Positions 31,185 to 40,557 of a DNA stretch of 42,497 bases are shown in pieces (position 1 is the stretch's first letter; each line of letters starts with the position of its first letter). Made by a program: the position numbers and the translations under genes. Source of the stretch: Asparagopsis taxiformis (lineage: Eukaryota; Rhodophyta; Florideophyceae; Bonnemaisoniales; Bonnemaisoniaceae); assembly GCA_030407315.1 (NCBI GenBank), contig JALQPE010000550.1, positions 1 to 42,497 of the forward strand, read 5' to 3'. Below the pieces are notes generated by a model, which had not been told where the DNA came from, did no database searches, and saw nothing but the letters and a program-made list of their open reading frames with translations.

Positions 31185-31874
31185 GACATGTATCATTCGG
31201 CTATCTTCATGTCTTACTGGGAGGGGAAGTGTGAAGTCGGGAACATCGCGAGCGGTTTGTTTCGACTAGTGTTCATGGCTCTGGCGAGCACTCTGTGTTA
31301 CGCTCAACCGGGTCTGAGCTGGATGCAACACATAGTATGGCAGCAAGAGTGCACAAAATTTGTGCCACCATTTTCTCACGGCAGAGACTCGGGCGGCCGA
31401 AATCCGACCTCGCTGAAAAGAGCTAGAACAGGTCTGGAGTACATCCAAGACTGCTGGAAAGGTGCTATCAGAAATTTTCCTGAGCATGCGAGGGGCTTTC
31501 CTCACCGAAATCGAGCATAGCAGTTCTGCGACCAAGCTTACTCATGGAGGAGGTAGGGTGCTGGGTACCACCCCAACCATAGCTACTTACATTTGCAGTG
31601 TACTCTAGCCATCTAGTTAGTATTCTACTTCCTCACTGTACAATGATGTTCAGGAAGTTGGATATGCTCTGGGCCTAGCACAGGAGAGGAAGAAGGAAGG
31701 GTGGGCATGCAGAAGTATAGAGGCAGTAGTATGTGAAGACTATGGCAGTGGTAGAGAAGTATTTCATGCACCAAAGGGGCGGGCAGAGTGGCACTAGAGA
31801 CGTGGTGCGCAGGGCGAAGGGAGGTGGAGATGATGGAGGACAACAGACATGAGAGCGAGGGTTGAGACCAACGG
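31185..31874. repeat. 0.7-kb direct repeat, unit 1
   Basis: Shares ordered blocks with units 2 and 3, including GTGAAGTC, CTCACGGCAGAGA, GGCGGCCGAAA and GATGGAGGA. It lies just before palindrome cluster 2. No protein is preserved across the three units, so it is treated as non-coding. Confidence 0.7.
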
Positions 31875-32085
31875 CTTACAGATGGAGCAGTTTACTAGGG
31901 ATGCTTACAGCGAAGTCATCGTTACGATGACTTTGCTGTAAGGAAAGGTTTCATTACAGTAGCCATGATTTCTTTACCCGGTAAAAAATTCTTCGGCCAC
32001 TGTAATGAAAACATTTTCTTACAGCAAAGTCATCGTAACGATGACTTTGCTGTAAGCATCCCTGGTAAACTGCCTCAGCTGTAAG
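31875..32085. repeat. Palindrome cluster 2 (MITE-like, long terminal inverted repeats)
   Basis: Left end CTTACAGATGGAGCAGTTTA and right end TAAACTGCCTCAGCTGTAAG are inverted copies with a few mismatches. Inside are 37-bp palindromes at 31,905-31,941 and 32,019-32,055 with a TTTACCCGGTAAA palindrome between them. Confidence 0.8.
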
Positions 32086-32764
32086 CGGCTGGGGGCTTGG
32101 TCCCTCCCTCACCTTGGGAAGGGTGAGCAAGGAATTGTGAAGCCAGAAAACATGGCAAAGGGATGGTTTGGACGGCTGTTGGCGGCGTTGGGGAGCACTC
32201 TGCGTCGTGCTCACCCGGTCTGGGCTGGGTACCCTATCTGGTACGGCGGCAGGAGTGCACAAAATATGAAACACAATTTTCGCAAGAGTGAAATTCTGAC
32301 TGTCGAAACTCAACCTCCCTAAAATGAACTAGAGCTGGCGTGAGCACCTCCACGACGTCTGGAAGGTACTGACAGCACGTTTTCGGAGCATGGGCGTAGC
32401 TGTCCTCTCTGAGATCAAGCATAGGGTATCCGTCGCCAGATTCTATTCCTGGTGCCATGTGGCACAGTGACCACACCAAATTGCCCTTTTTAGTACAATA
32501 TAGATTTTTGTTACTCGGAATCTAGCTGTCTTCTATACCAATATAGTTGGTAAGTAAGCTAGCCTAGGATTGTAGGACAATCAGGAAGGATGGGGGGTTA
32601 GGTATGCAGCAACATGAAGGGATAGTATGAGTAGACTATGGCGGTGGTAAACACAAGGATTACACTCACCGAAGGGTCGGCTGGAGTGACACCGGAGTCG
32701 ACATAGCAGGGAGGCTGGGATGAAGGAAGACAAGAGACATGAGAGAGAGGGTGAAGCCAGACCG
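32086..32764. repeat. 0.7-kb direct repeat, unit 2
   Basis: Follows cluster 2 and repeats the blocks of units 1 and 3 in the same order (CTTGGTCCCTC, CTTGGGAAGGGTGAG, GGAATTGTGAAG, GTCGAAACTCAA, TCAAGCATAG, TAGCCTAGGATTG). The distance from cluster 2 start to cluster 3 start is 890 bp. Confidence 0.75.
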
Positions 32765-33142
32765 CTTACAGCTGAGGCAGTTTACCGAGGGTGCTGACAG
32801 CAAAGTCATCGTTACGATGACTTTGCTGTAAGAAAAGATAACATTACAGCAGGCACGATTTTTTACCCGGTAAAAAAATTCTTGGTGATTTTTTACCCGG
32901 TAAAAATTCTTCGCCCACTGTAATGTTTCCTTTTCTTACAGCAAAGTCATCGTAACGATGACTTTGCTGTAAGTAAACGTTTCATTACAGTAGCCACGAT
33001 TTTTTACCCGGTAAAAAATTCCTTGTGATTTTTTTACCCGGTAAAATCCTTCGCCCACTGTAATGTCTTCTTTTCTTACAGCAAAGTCATCGTAACGATG
33101 ACTTTGCTGTAAGCATCCCTGGTAAATTGCCTCAGCTGTAAG
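32765..33142. repeat. Palindrome cluster 3 (MITE-like)
   Basis: Ends CTTACAGCTGAGGCAGTTTA and its inverted copy at 33,122-33,142. It holds 37-bp palindromes at 32,795-32,831, 32,936-32,972 and 33,076-33,112, and four TTTTACCCGGTAAAA palindromes. It has one more internal repeat than cluster 2, so the family grows by internal duplication. Confidence 0.85.
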
Positions 33143-33860
33143 TGGCAGGGGAGCTTGGTCCCTCTCTTACCTTGGGAAGGGTGAGATAGGAATTGTGAAG
33201 TCGAGAACATTGTGGAAGGATGGTTTCGACGGCTTTGGGCGGCTTTGAAGAGCGATCTGTGTCTTGTTCACCCGGCCTGAACTACCTAAAAATTTCAGTA
33301 TTGCGAGAGGAGCACGCAAAATTACAACCACCATGGTGGTGGGAAAATGCATTTTCTCACGACAGAGATTCTGGCGGTCGAAACTCAAACTCGTTAAAAT
33401 GGACTAGAGTTGGTGTGAACACCTCCAGGACCTCTGGAAAGGTACTACCTGCACATTTCCCGAGGCTACAAGAAGCTGGTCTCTCCAATATCAAGCATAG
33501 ATTATCGGTGCGCAAAATCTACTCCTGGTGCTGTGTAGCACATTGACTATACAAAACCGTCCGTTTCCCGTTCTAATAAACTATACTCTCAAGTAGGTAG
33601 GAATCTAGATATTCACTTTACATCGATGGTTATGAAGTAGGTTAGCCTAGGATTGAAGGACAGAATGTAAAGGATAGGATGGTAGGCATGGGGTAAAATG
33701 AAGGCGGTGGTATGAGTAGAATACGGAAGTGGTAGACAGGTATTTAATGCACAGGAGGGGCGTGTGAAGTGACACCAGAGGCGCATTGCGTCACAGGAAG
33801 GGAGACTGGAATGATGAAGGAGAACTAGAGAAATGAGAGATAGGTTGTGGAGGCATGCTT
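33143..33860. repeat. 0.7-kb direct repeat, unit 3
   Basis: Same block order as unit 2 (CTTGGTCCCTC, CTTGGGAAGGGTGAG, GGAATTGTGAAG, ATCAAGCATAG, TAGCCTAGGATTG). It decays near 33,860 where another palindrome cluster would be expected. Confidence 0.75.
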
Positions 33861-33889
33861 CTAGCTCTATTATATAACTACATTGCTCC

Positions 33890-34740
33890 TCTATAGGCTA
33901 CGCAATCCATTCCAGCAGTTCTAGTTAAAAATGGACTATATGAATGTTTCATTTCAATGTCAGCATTGTGCAGTTGAGCCTCTTCAAGGTCCGAAAACTT
34001 GTCCAGAGTACGCTTCCAGGCCACTCGAAGGAATCCAGAACACTTGCACTTCGTTCTTACAAAGTTCAATTTTGGCTATCACATCTCCAGTTGTGGGAGT
34101 CTGGTGACCAAAAATCGATGCATTCTGGAATCCCTACCACGCAAGTCCGCAGCTTTACGGAAGCATAAAACACTTTTCCGTACTCCCTAGAGCCACTCCA
34201 GCCCTTACGGATCACTTGCACTTCGTTCCGACAAAGTTCAATTTTGGCCATCACATCTCCAGTTGTGAGAATCTGGCGAGCAAAAATTAGTGAACTCCGG
34301 AAGCTCTACCTCGCAAGCCACCAGCTTTCAGGGCGAATAAAACCGGTTACAGTACTCCCCAGACTCACTCCAACCCTCCCAGACCACTTGCACTTCGTCC
34401 CGACAAAGTTCACTTTTGGCCATCACATCTCCAGTTGTGGGAATCTGGTGACCAAAAATCGATGCATTCTGTCAGCCCTAATGCGCAAGCCAGCAGCTTT
34501 ACGAACTCATAGAACACTTTTCCGTACTCCCTAGAGCCACTCCAACCCTTACAGACCACTTACACATCATTCGGACAAAGTTCAATTTTGACCATCACAT
34601 CTCCAGTTGTAACAATCTGGTGACCGAAAATCGATGAATTCTACCAGCCCTACTACGCAAGCCAGAAGCTTTGAGTGCAATTAAAACACGTTTTAGTGCT
34701 TCCTAGAACCACCCCAACCCATCCAGACCACTTTGCAGCC
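33890..34740. repeat. 172-bp satellite, four clear copies plus a degenerate one
   Basis: The block AAAGTTCAATTTTGGCCATC (or a close variant) begins at 34,061, 34,233, 34,405 and 34,577, an exact 172-bp period, and is followed each time by ACATCTCCAGTTGT. A weaker unit precedes the first. The monomer is nucleosome-sized. Confidence 0.9.
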
Positions 34741-34837
34741 TTTTTCGCGGGGTCCGAAATCGTCTCCTTCTTCTTCCCGAGTGAGAAACATCAGTCCCTC
34801 TCGAAAGCTTACAGAGAGGTTGGTTTACCATGGTTTC

Positions 34838-35021
34838 TTACAGCAAAGTCATCGTTAAGATGACTTTGCTGTAATGTTTTGTTTTCTTACAGCAAAGTCA
34901 TCGTAACGATGACTTTGCTGTAATGTTTTGTTTTCTTACAGCAAAGTCATCGTAACGATGACTTTGCTGTAATGTTTTGTTTTCTTACAGCAAAGTCATC
35001 GTAACGATGACTTTGCTGTAA
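34838..35021. repeat. 49-bp tandem array of the 37-bp palindrome, four copies
   Basis: Palindromes start at 34,838, 34,887, 34,936 and 34,985, exactly 49 bp apart, separated by TGTTTTGTTTTC. The first has a one-base variant in the centre. The other three look identical. Confidence 0.95.
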
Positions 35022-35059
35022 GCAACCTGGGTAAACTGCCTTTGCTGTAAGAAAACTGA

Positions 35060-35235
35060 ATAGCAGTTCCGACAGCTTGTCCTGAAGAGGCAAATCCGCC
35101 TTAACGATGACTTTGCTGTAAGAAAATAGAGAACTTACAGTTTTGACAGCTTGTCCTGAAGAAAAAAATCCGCCTTAACGATGACTTTGCTGTAAGAAAA
35201 CAGAGTAATTACAGTTCTGACAGCTTGTCCTGAAT
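35060..35235. repeat. 74-bp tandem repeat carrying half-palindromes
   Basis: GACAGCTTGTCCTGAA begins at 35,071, 35,145 and 35,219, exactly 74 bp apart. Each unit contains only the right half of the 37-bp palindrome (AACGATGACTTTGCTGTAAG), so it arose from a broken copy. Confidence 0.9.
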
Positions 35236-35729
35236 ACCCGTCCTCCCGCACAAGTTCATTGTCTGTTACCTACCCTAGAGCTCTCTTAACGTTCCCAGTC
35301 CCAGCTGTCGTACCACTTGAACACTCATGTAGTATATTTGTATGGCTATACACATTAGAATCATCATTGATGGAAAGCATCGGTTCTTTTATTGTTGCGG
35401 ATAATTCTCTACCGAGGGTTCAAACGACGCTTTACCGTAGTTGTCCATAAAGTCGTGGCGAACAGTTGCATACAAATATCTCTTCTCGAATGTGCGTAGT
35501 GCGGACATAGATTCCAATCCTAACATGGTACTATCACTTGACGGTCACGCTCAGGGGTACGGAGTTCATGTACATGACCATGAAGAGGAGTTTCGTGTGC
35601 TAGAAAATGCAATGGATGATGGTAGCGAAATGGTTCACCAACAAGAGTATTCGTCGCTGGAGGCTGCGCAACGCGATGAATTTATATTGCACAGTGGCTT
35701 AAGCCACTGTTCAATATGAGCTTGCCGAT
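35236..35729. other. Stretch without a recognised gene
   Basis: An open frame at 35,441-35,719 gives an acidic, His-rich product (HVHDHEEEFRVLEN) that I do not recognise. It ends inside the palindrome at 35,684-35,717. It could be an upstream exon of the UPF0126 remnant or unrelated. Confidence 0.25.
35684..35717. repeat. 34-bp palindrome, one mismatch pair
   Basis: Centre ACAGTGGCTTAAGCCACTGT is a perfect 20-bp palindrome. ATATTG and CAATAT extend it. It sits immediately before the UPF0126 homology. Confidence 0.85.
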
Positions 35730-36315
35730 CAGGAAGCTAAGGAACAACAGGACATGCTGGGCGCGGTGGTGGTGGGAACGACGACCGCGTCGGGCGGCGG
35801 CACGATTGCGATGGTCTTATCATCTGGACACGTCCGTTCCGGACCACTGAACCGGGTTATCTCACTCTATCCATCCTGGTATCATTGGCGACATTCTCGC
35901 TCTGGCCACGCCAATAAGACGCCAAGGTGTCGCCGTTTTTCGCCACCGACGCGCTGGGCTTCGGCGCCTTCTGCGTCATCGGCGCGCAGAACGGACTCCA
36001 CGCCCACTTCATCCCGCTGATCTGCGTGCTATGCGGTCACATGCCGGCATGGCGACCGCTACATTTGGCGGCGCCGTTCGCGATGTGCATTGTAAACGCG
36101 ATGTGGGTGTTCTGCATAGTCATTCGGAGATTTGTGAATCCACAGCGGCTGCGGGCGCCGCCATGTATGTATTCGTGCGCAACCTGTCACCGCGTTCCGC
36201 CGCCTGCGTTGCGGCTGGTGTAGGCGTCGCAGTGCTTACAAGGGGCGTCGCATATACGCGCGGCATTCGATTGCCGGTTTGGGATAACGCTACGGAAGAT
36301 GCGAAACAGATGTAA
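35730..36315 (+). pseudogene. UPF0126 (YicG-like) membrane protein, decayed
   Basis: UPF0126 proteins are six- to seven-helix membrane proteins; the bacterial member YicG is described as a glycine transporter. The two family halves appear in three frames. Frame a: DMLGAVVVGTTTASGGGTI. Frame b: GYLTLSILVSLATFSLW, then after an in-frame TAA (35,915-35,917) ATDALGFGAFCVIGAQNG. Frame c: GMATATFGGAVRDV and later AAAGAAMYVFV, ending with TAA at 36,315. The paired GGG-type and FGG-RD motifs are the family signature. The first helix is absent and at least two frameshifts are needed. The bases around the first GGGTI motif also differ from the usual Arg-Asp, consistent with a local indel. Family call is from motif memory. 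Confidence 0.65.
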
Positions 36316-36898
36316 CACGCTGCTTTTTTGTTGCAGAGCGCGTACATTGTTGGTGTTTGTTGGCGGCTGATGCTGTCGGCGCGAAATGCGATGGTTGTAG
36401 ATGGTGCGCACATTCCTTCCAACCCATCTTGTTGAGGTCCTGAAGACAAACGACAAGAGCATAAGCGCGCTCGGCGTTTGCGAACGCAAATGCAAGGTCG
36501 CCATCCTTGTCGAGCTGTAGACTTACGCGGCGAATAACCTCTACAGCGAGCTGGGGTGGTTTGGCGGTGCGGTGCGGTAAAATCGATCCTCATTCTTACG
36601 GTACTCCGCAGCCATCAGTTTGAGGAGACTGGGTAATGCGAGGGTGGAATGTGAAATGGCAGCTTTTGGCGAAAGCAAGAAGCTAGACGGTTGCACAGCT
36701 TAGTTATGAGCAGGAAATTTGGGCTGTAATGTGTCGGAGCCTAGTGAAAGAAATTGCATTGTTGTCATTGGCGAACTTCCAAGTTGCAACAGGTAGACAT
36801 TTCTCAAACGTCATTACGGGCTACCCAGCGATACACGTGCGTCAAATATCGGCGCCTGCAATAAATATTTTATTTCATCGTTTCTACGCACTTCATCT
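36316..36898. other. Stretch without a supported gene
   Basis: Short open frames exist on both strands, none with a recognisable domain. I see no repeats here. Confidence 0.35.
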
Positions 36899-37739
36899 CT
36901 ACCCAGCCTGCGAGCCATCCGGCACTTTGAATACATTGTTTGCCTCTGATCGTAACACTCGGATGATGATCACAATGCCCGCACCAGCTGCCAACACAGC
37001 GTACACAATCGACACGATGTACGTCACTGAGTCGTAAGTTGATGGTGCAACGACCACATACCAGAACAAACTCAGATTGCCGACGATCAACAACGGTTCC
37101 AGCTTCGAGATGAACACGGTCAGCACAGCTAACGAAGACACTCATAAAGTCAGCACACCAAACGCAGTCCACGTATTTGCGTGGATTGTGTAACAAATTG
37201 CGTTGACCGTTCGCGTTGGGGTAAAACACACCAAGGATTTAAAATCGGGATCAGTGACAGCTGTTTCAACAGCATGTACAATAATTGCAGAAACAGAACC
37301 GGAATGATTATCCCCATGTCAGCGCCAGGATTCCGCATTGTACGCCTAGATAATCATCAACGAAAACGGACACCTCCTCCCGATTCGACAACCATTCGAT
37401 AAAAATTCAACAAAGCTCAACACAACATTTGTAATCTCATGCGCTATATACAATGCAGCTGAACAAATCAACAGTGTCTTCACAAACGTACTACACGTCA
37501 CTTCTCTGAAAAATGTCGACTTGTCTAGCAAAAACGAATTATCTTGACTATTAACCATTGATTGGTGTTCCTCCGCCGCTATCGGGCTTTTTGGGCTGGG
37601 TAAAGTTTCGGGCAAAACATGGATATTGTCTGTTGTGGCTGTTGCAGGTGTTGCACTTTTGAGCTCGGACAAAGGCCATGGCGCAGATTCTAGTGTAACC
37701 GGTGATGTTGTCTGCATTCTTTTTCTCCACATACATCAT
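36899..37739 (-). pseudogene. Multi-pass membrane protein, decayed, family unknown
   Basis: Read on the minus strand, three or more frames give successive hydrophobic segments in a sensible order. A Ser/Pro-rich polar N terminus leads to FVKTLLICSAALYIAHEI (about 37,460). Next comes DMGIIIPVLFLQLLYMLL (about 37,300), then a polar loop (NANGQRNLLHNPRKYVD). The frame ending at 36,899 then gives SSLAVLTVFISKLEPLLIVG and VTYIVSIVYAVLAAGAGIVI. Together this is a four- to six-helix membrane protein with at least three frameshifts. I do not recognise the family. An intron-containing gene is the alternative, but no GT...AG pair restores all frames. Confidence 0.45.
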
Positions 37740-37929
37740 TCGCTTGAGTAACTATTTTAACACACAGTAGCTGCCACACCGCTTGTTGCTACGAAGATTT
37801 TGTACAGACATTGTTATCATTTGCATGAACGGCGTTTGCGAAAATCGGGGCAGTGCTCAATCATTATGCTCCGACAGACGTGTCATCCGGAACGGAGGAA
37901 GTGATCACACTACGGTGTTGAGAATGAAA

Positions 37930-38280
37930 ACAGACAGTAAATTTACTGTCTGAGACAGTAAAAATTACTGTCTGGCCAAGACAGTGCGCGGAGACAGTAA
38001 AATTTACTGTCTGGAAATTTCAGAATACTGCTGCAGCAGTAAACTGGCACGAAATCTGGACAGTACCAAAAACAGTAAAATTTACTGTCCAGAACAGTAA
38101 ATTTTACTGTCCGGAAGTGTTGCCGCCAGACAGTATGTGCAGACAGTACATTTTACTGTCTGAGACAATACATTGTACTGTATTACTGCACTGTCTGGGG
38201 AAATCTGTAGACAGTAGTGTAGATAGCAAATTGTATTGTCTGCGGGTAGTACCGTGCATTGTTTGACAACACTGTCTGAT
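37930..38280. repeat. Second cluster of CAGACAGTA / TACTGTCTG palindromes
   Basis: Many short hairpins such as GACAGTAAATTTACTGTC and ACAGTAAAATTTACTGT lie in a row. The same family as 17,826-18,060, but without the 35-bp tandem array. Confidence 0.8.
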
Positions 38281-38807
38281 GGAGTGGACTTAGAGGAAAT
38301 ATGGAGCATAGTGTTGGTGTGAAGGTAAATATTGGAATGGTGTGTGGTATACGACTATATTAATTGTGATGGTGCTTTACAGATAGTTGGGTGCGGGGAA
38401 GCTAGATGCTGAATAGGACGTTGGAGAAAGGAAGATTGGGAGAACAGAACATATCTGGTTTGTCTCACCGTAAGGAGAGAATGTACATAGTAGCTATAAT
38501 ATGTTGAGTTTAGCATTTCAAATTATACCTATCTATCTTTGCATTGAAAGTGTCTAGTAGGAGACGTCAGTCTGGTAGCGAGGTGTGGTATGCACAGGAC
38601 GTGGGTGGTGGCAAAGGAAAGAATACGCACCATCCACCACTAAATTATGAAAAATAACGTACGGAGCACTGGGAAGCATTATTATTATGTAGAGTAGACC
38701 AGGATGGATGCATCCACTGAAATGATATTTGCTACAACACTGCTGTACTAAGCGTGACATCCTTCAAAGCAATTCTCCTTTTAGCAAACTCCAATTGCAA
38801 GGTCAAG
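38281..38807. other. Stretch upstream of the coiled-coil gene
   Basis: No supported gene. Presumed 5' region of the gene starting at 38,808. No TATA box I would defend. Confidence 0.35.
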
Positions 38808-39428
38808 ATGAATCCCGAAACCTCCGTAAGCATCGCCGCATTTTCCGAAATAACGCGTGAGGGCTTTTCGAACATCACTGCAGAGTTGAAAGCCCTGAGT
38901 GATAAAATGGATGCCGTCGAGAAGAGCACCATTCAATTACGCGAGACTCTCGGAAATGTCGCCAAGACTGTCTCCATGCTAAACACCGATATGCAGGAGG
39001 TCAAGAGCATCGTCGATGGGCTTCTGAGCCAGGGACAAGGACATCCGAAGAAGATCGCCTCCGAGAAGGACAGGGAACGTCTCCGCATTGCGCAGGATGC
39101 GGAGAAATCGTTCACGTTCGAAATGGTGTGTGCTGTGCTGTGTGCTGTTGTTCCAACGTACACGAAGGCAATGGTGGATAAGAGGGATAGGCATTTCAAC
39201 GGATGCCAGCTAATCAATACGCTGATGTTCGCCAGGCAGAGCAATGAGCGAAAGGATGTGTTCAATAGGACGCTTGCCGGCCGGAACCACATTGAATTGC
39301 GCTGCCAAGTTGTGACCTCTTTAATCAAGAATACGTGTCAAAACAATCTTTCAGAGAGGGAGGAGACCGTTCCAGCTCCAATGGAACGTCGGAAGGTATC
39401 GAACGGTGGAGGGCGCGGGGGTATGTGA
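38808..39428 (+). CDS. Coiled-coil protein of unknown function, 206 aa (may continue in the next frame)
   Basis: ATG at 38,808 and TGA at 39,428. Residues about 10-75 are a heptad-like coiled coil (ITREGFSNITAELKALSDKM ... LRETLGNVAKTVSML). After a basic stretch (KKIASEKDRERLR) comes a globular part with MVCAVLCAVVPTYTKAM and later HIELRCQVVTSLIKN. The last 25 residues turn Gly/Arg-rich and lose order, while the overlapping frame from about 39,335 stays open for 330 codons. So the two frames may be one protein joined by an intron (a GTATCG donor exists near 39,395) or split by a frameshift. Not recognised. I favour one gene. Confidence 0.5.
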   Translation: MNPETSVSIAAFSEITREGFSNITAELKALSDKMDAVEKSTIQLRETLGNVAKTVSMLNTDMQEVKSIVDGLLSQGQGHPKKIASEKDRERLRIAQDAEKSFTFEMVCAVLCAVVPTYTKAMVDKRDRHFNGCQLINTLMFARQSNERKDVFNRTLAGRNHIELRCQVVTSLIKNTCQNNLSEREETVPAPMERRKVSNGGGRGGM

Positions 39429-40333
39429 CTACCGGGACCATTGAGGAGACAATTCGCGGAACGGACTCTGCTCGCATGGATGGAATGCATGGGACGTCCG
39501 AGGGAAGTGATGGGGCCGCTCGAAAGCAGAAGCGAAGAAAGGTTGGAGACAATGGGCCGTTGCACAGAAAGGAGGTAGGCATCACTGTGACGAAATCGGC
39601 ACTCACAGCAGTGACCGGGTTTATGAACAAGTCCAGAGATCATGTGCGAAACCGGTTCATCCGAGATCTTGGATTCGTTCTATACAGTGGGTTTCAAGGT
39701 TCAGTCCGAATGGAGCATCATTTGCACGACGGTGGGCTGGACATTGAGTCAGTTCCAAGTCTGTACTCGGCGCAGAGGAAAATGAATGCAGCGGAGCGTG
39801 CAGCAATGGATGACAAGAATATGAAGATTCTTCGCGACTTCATTGCAGTGCGAAAAGAAATGCTATTCAAAGTCGAGTACGAAGTTCAAATAATTGGAGA
39901 ACCGGACAAGAGGTTTTTGACTAGGAGGATCAATTTAGTAGAGGTTGCACTGAACTTTGCAGTCGCCTACACGCAATGTTCTGATAAGAACATGTTCCTG
40001 CGACGTTCAGAATACTCCTTGCAATTCATCTACATACTTGCATACGGGTTCCGAACGATTTTGAAATTTCAAAGTGGAACAGAGGTGGAAGGAGCGCAAA
40101 TCCGGGAAATCAATGAAGCAGTGAAACTGCTTCTTCCCGGGGAGCGGGTGAGTAGTCGGTTCATGAATGAGGAGGTTTTGACTATATCGCGTGATAGATA
40201 TGAAGAACTGAACGTAGACGATGGGGGGGAATCAGTGCTGGAGGAGAGCTTCAGGTCTATGGAAGAGGACGGAGGAGATGCAGAATATGTGAAGGTATTC
40301 GTCGATGATGAAATCGAGAATGAAGGGGAGTAG
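39335..40333 (+). CDS. Nuclear-type unknown protein, about 330 codons, probably the 3' part of the preceding gene
   Basis: This frame has no early ATG (it opens on GTG; first ATG codons near 39,476), which argues that it is the downstream part of the coiled-coil gene. It begins with a Ser/Gly/Arg-rich low-complexity segment. A basic nuclear-localisation-like run KQKRRKV follows near residue 70. Then comes a globular region (TAVTGFMNKSRDHVRNRFIR ... VEVALNFAVAYTQCSDKNMF) and an acidic C terminus (SMEEDGGDAEYVKVFVDDEI) ending TAG. No known domain is recognised. Convergent with the gene at 40,558, 224 bp away. Confidence 0.5.
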   Translation: MSKQSFREGGDRSSSNGTSEGIERWRARGYVTTGTIEETIRGTDSARMDGMHGTSEGSDGAARKQKRRKVGDNGPLHRKEVGITVTKSALTAVTGFMNKSRDHVRNRFIRDLGFVLYSGFQGSVRMEHHLHDGGLDIESVPSLYSAQRKMNAAERAAMDDKNMKILRDFIAVRKEMLFKVEYEVQIIGEPDKRFLTRRINLVEVALNFAVAYTQCSDKNMFLRRSEYSLQFIYILAYGFRTILKFQSGTEVEGAQIREINEAVKLLLPGERVSSRFMNEEVLTISRDRYEELNVDDGGESVLEESFRSMEEDGGDAEYVKVFVDDEIENEGE

Positions 40334-40557
40334 TATCGGATGAAACCAGTTTCGGTGTAGTAGACGAAGAATGAAGAAATAAAATTTCTGTTGAGGTGAA
40401 TTTTGTAATAGATGGAAGTAGATAGGTGCGAGACATCAGGAAACCAGTCAGACGATAGTGTCAAGTCGAAGGAACAGCGCAGAGACAGGTAGGAATAGTC
40501 GAAGTAGGAAGGGGCGAGGGTATCCGTCTTTACTAGAAATTGATGGCCACAGGAGCT

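Noticed and set aside
34838..35021. CRISPR-like array (regular repeats and spacers)
   Set aside because: The spacers are identical 12-base runs, the repeats are perfect palindromes and the context is eukaryotic; this is a tandem satellite.
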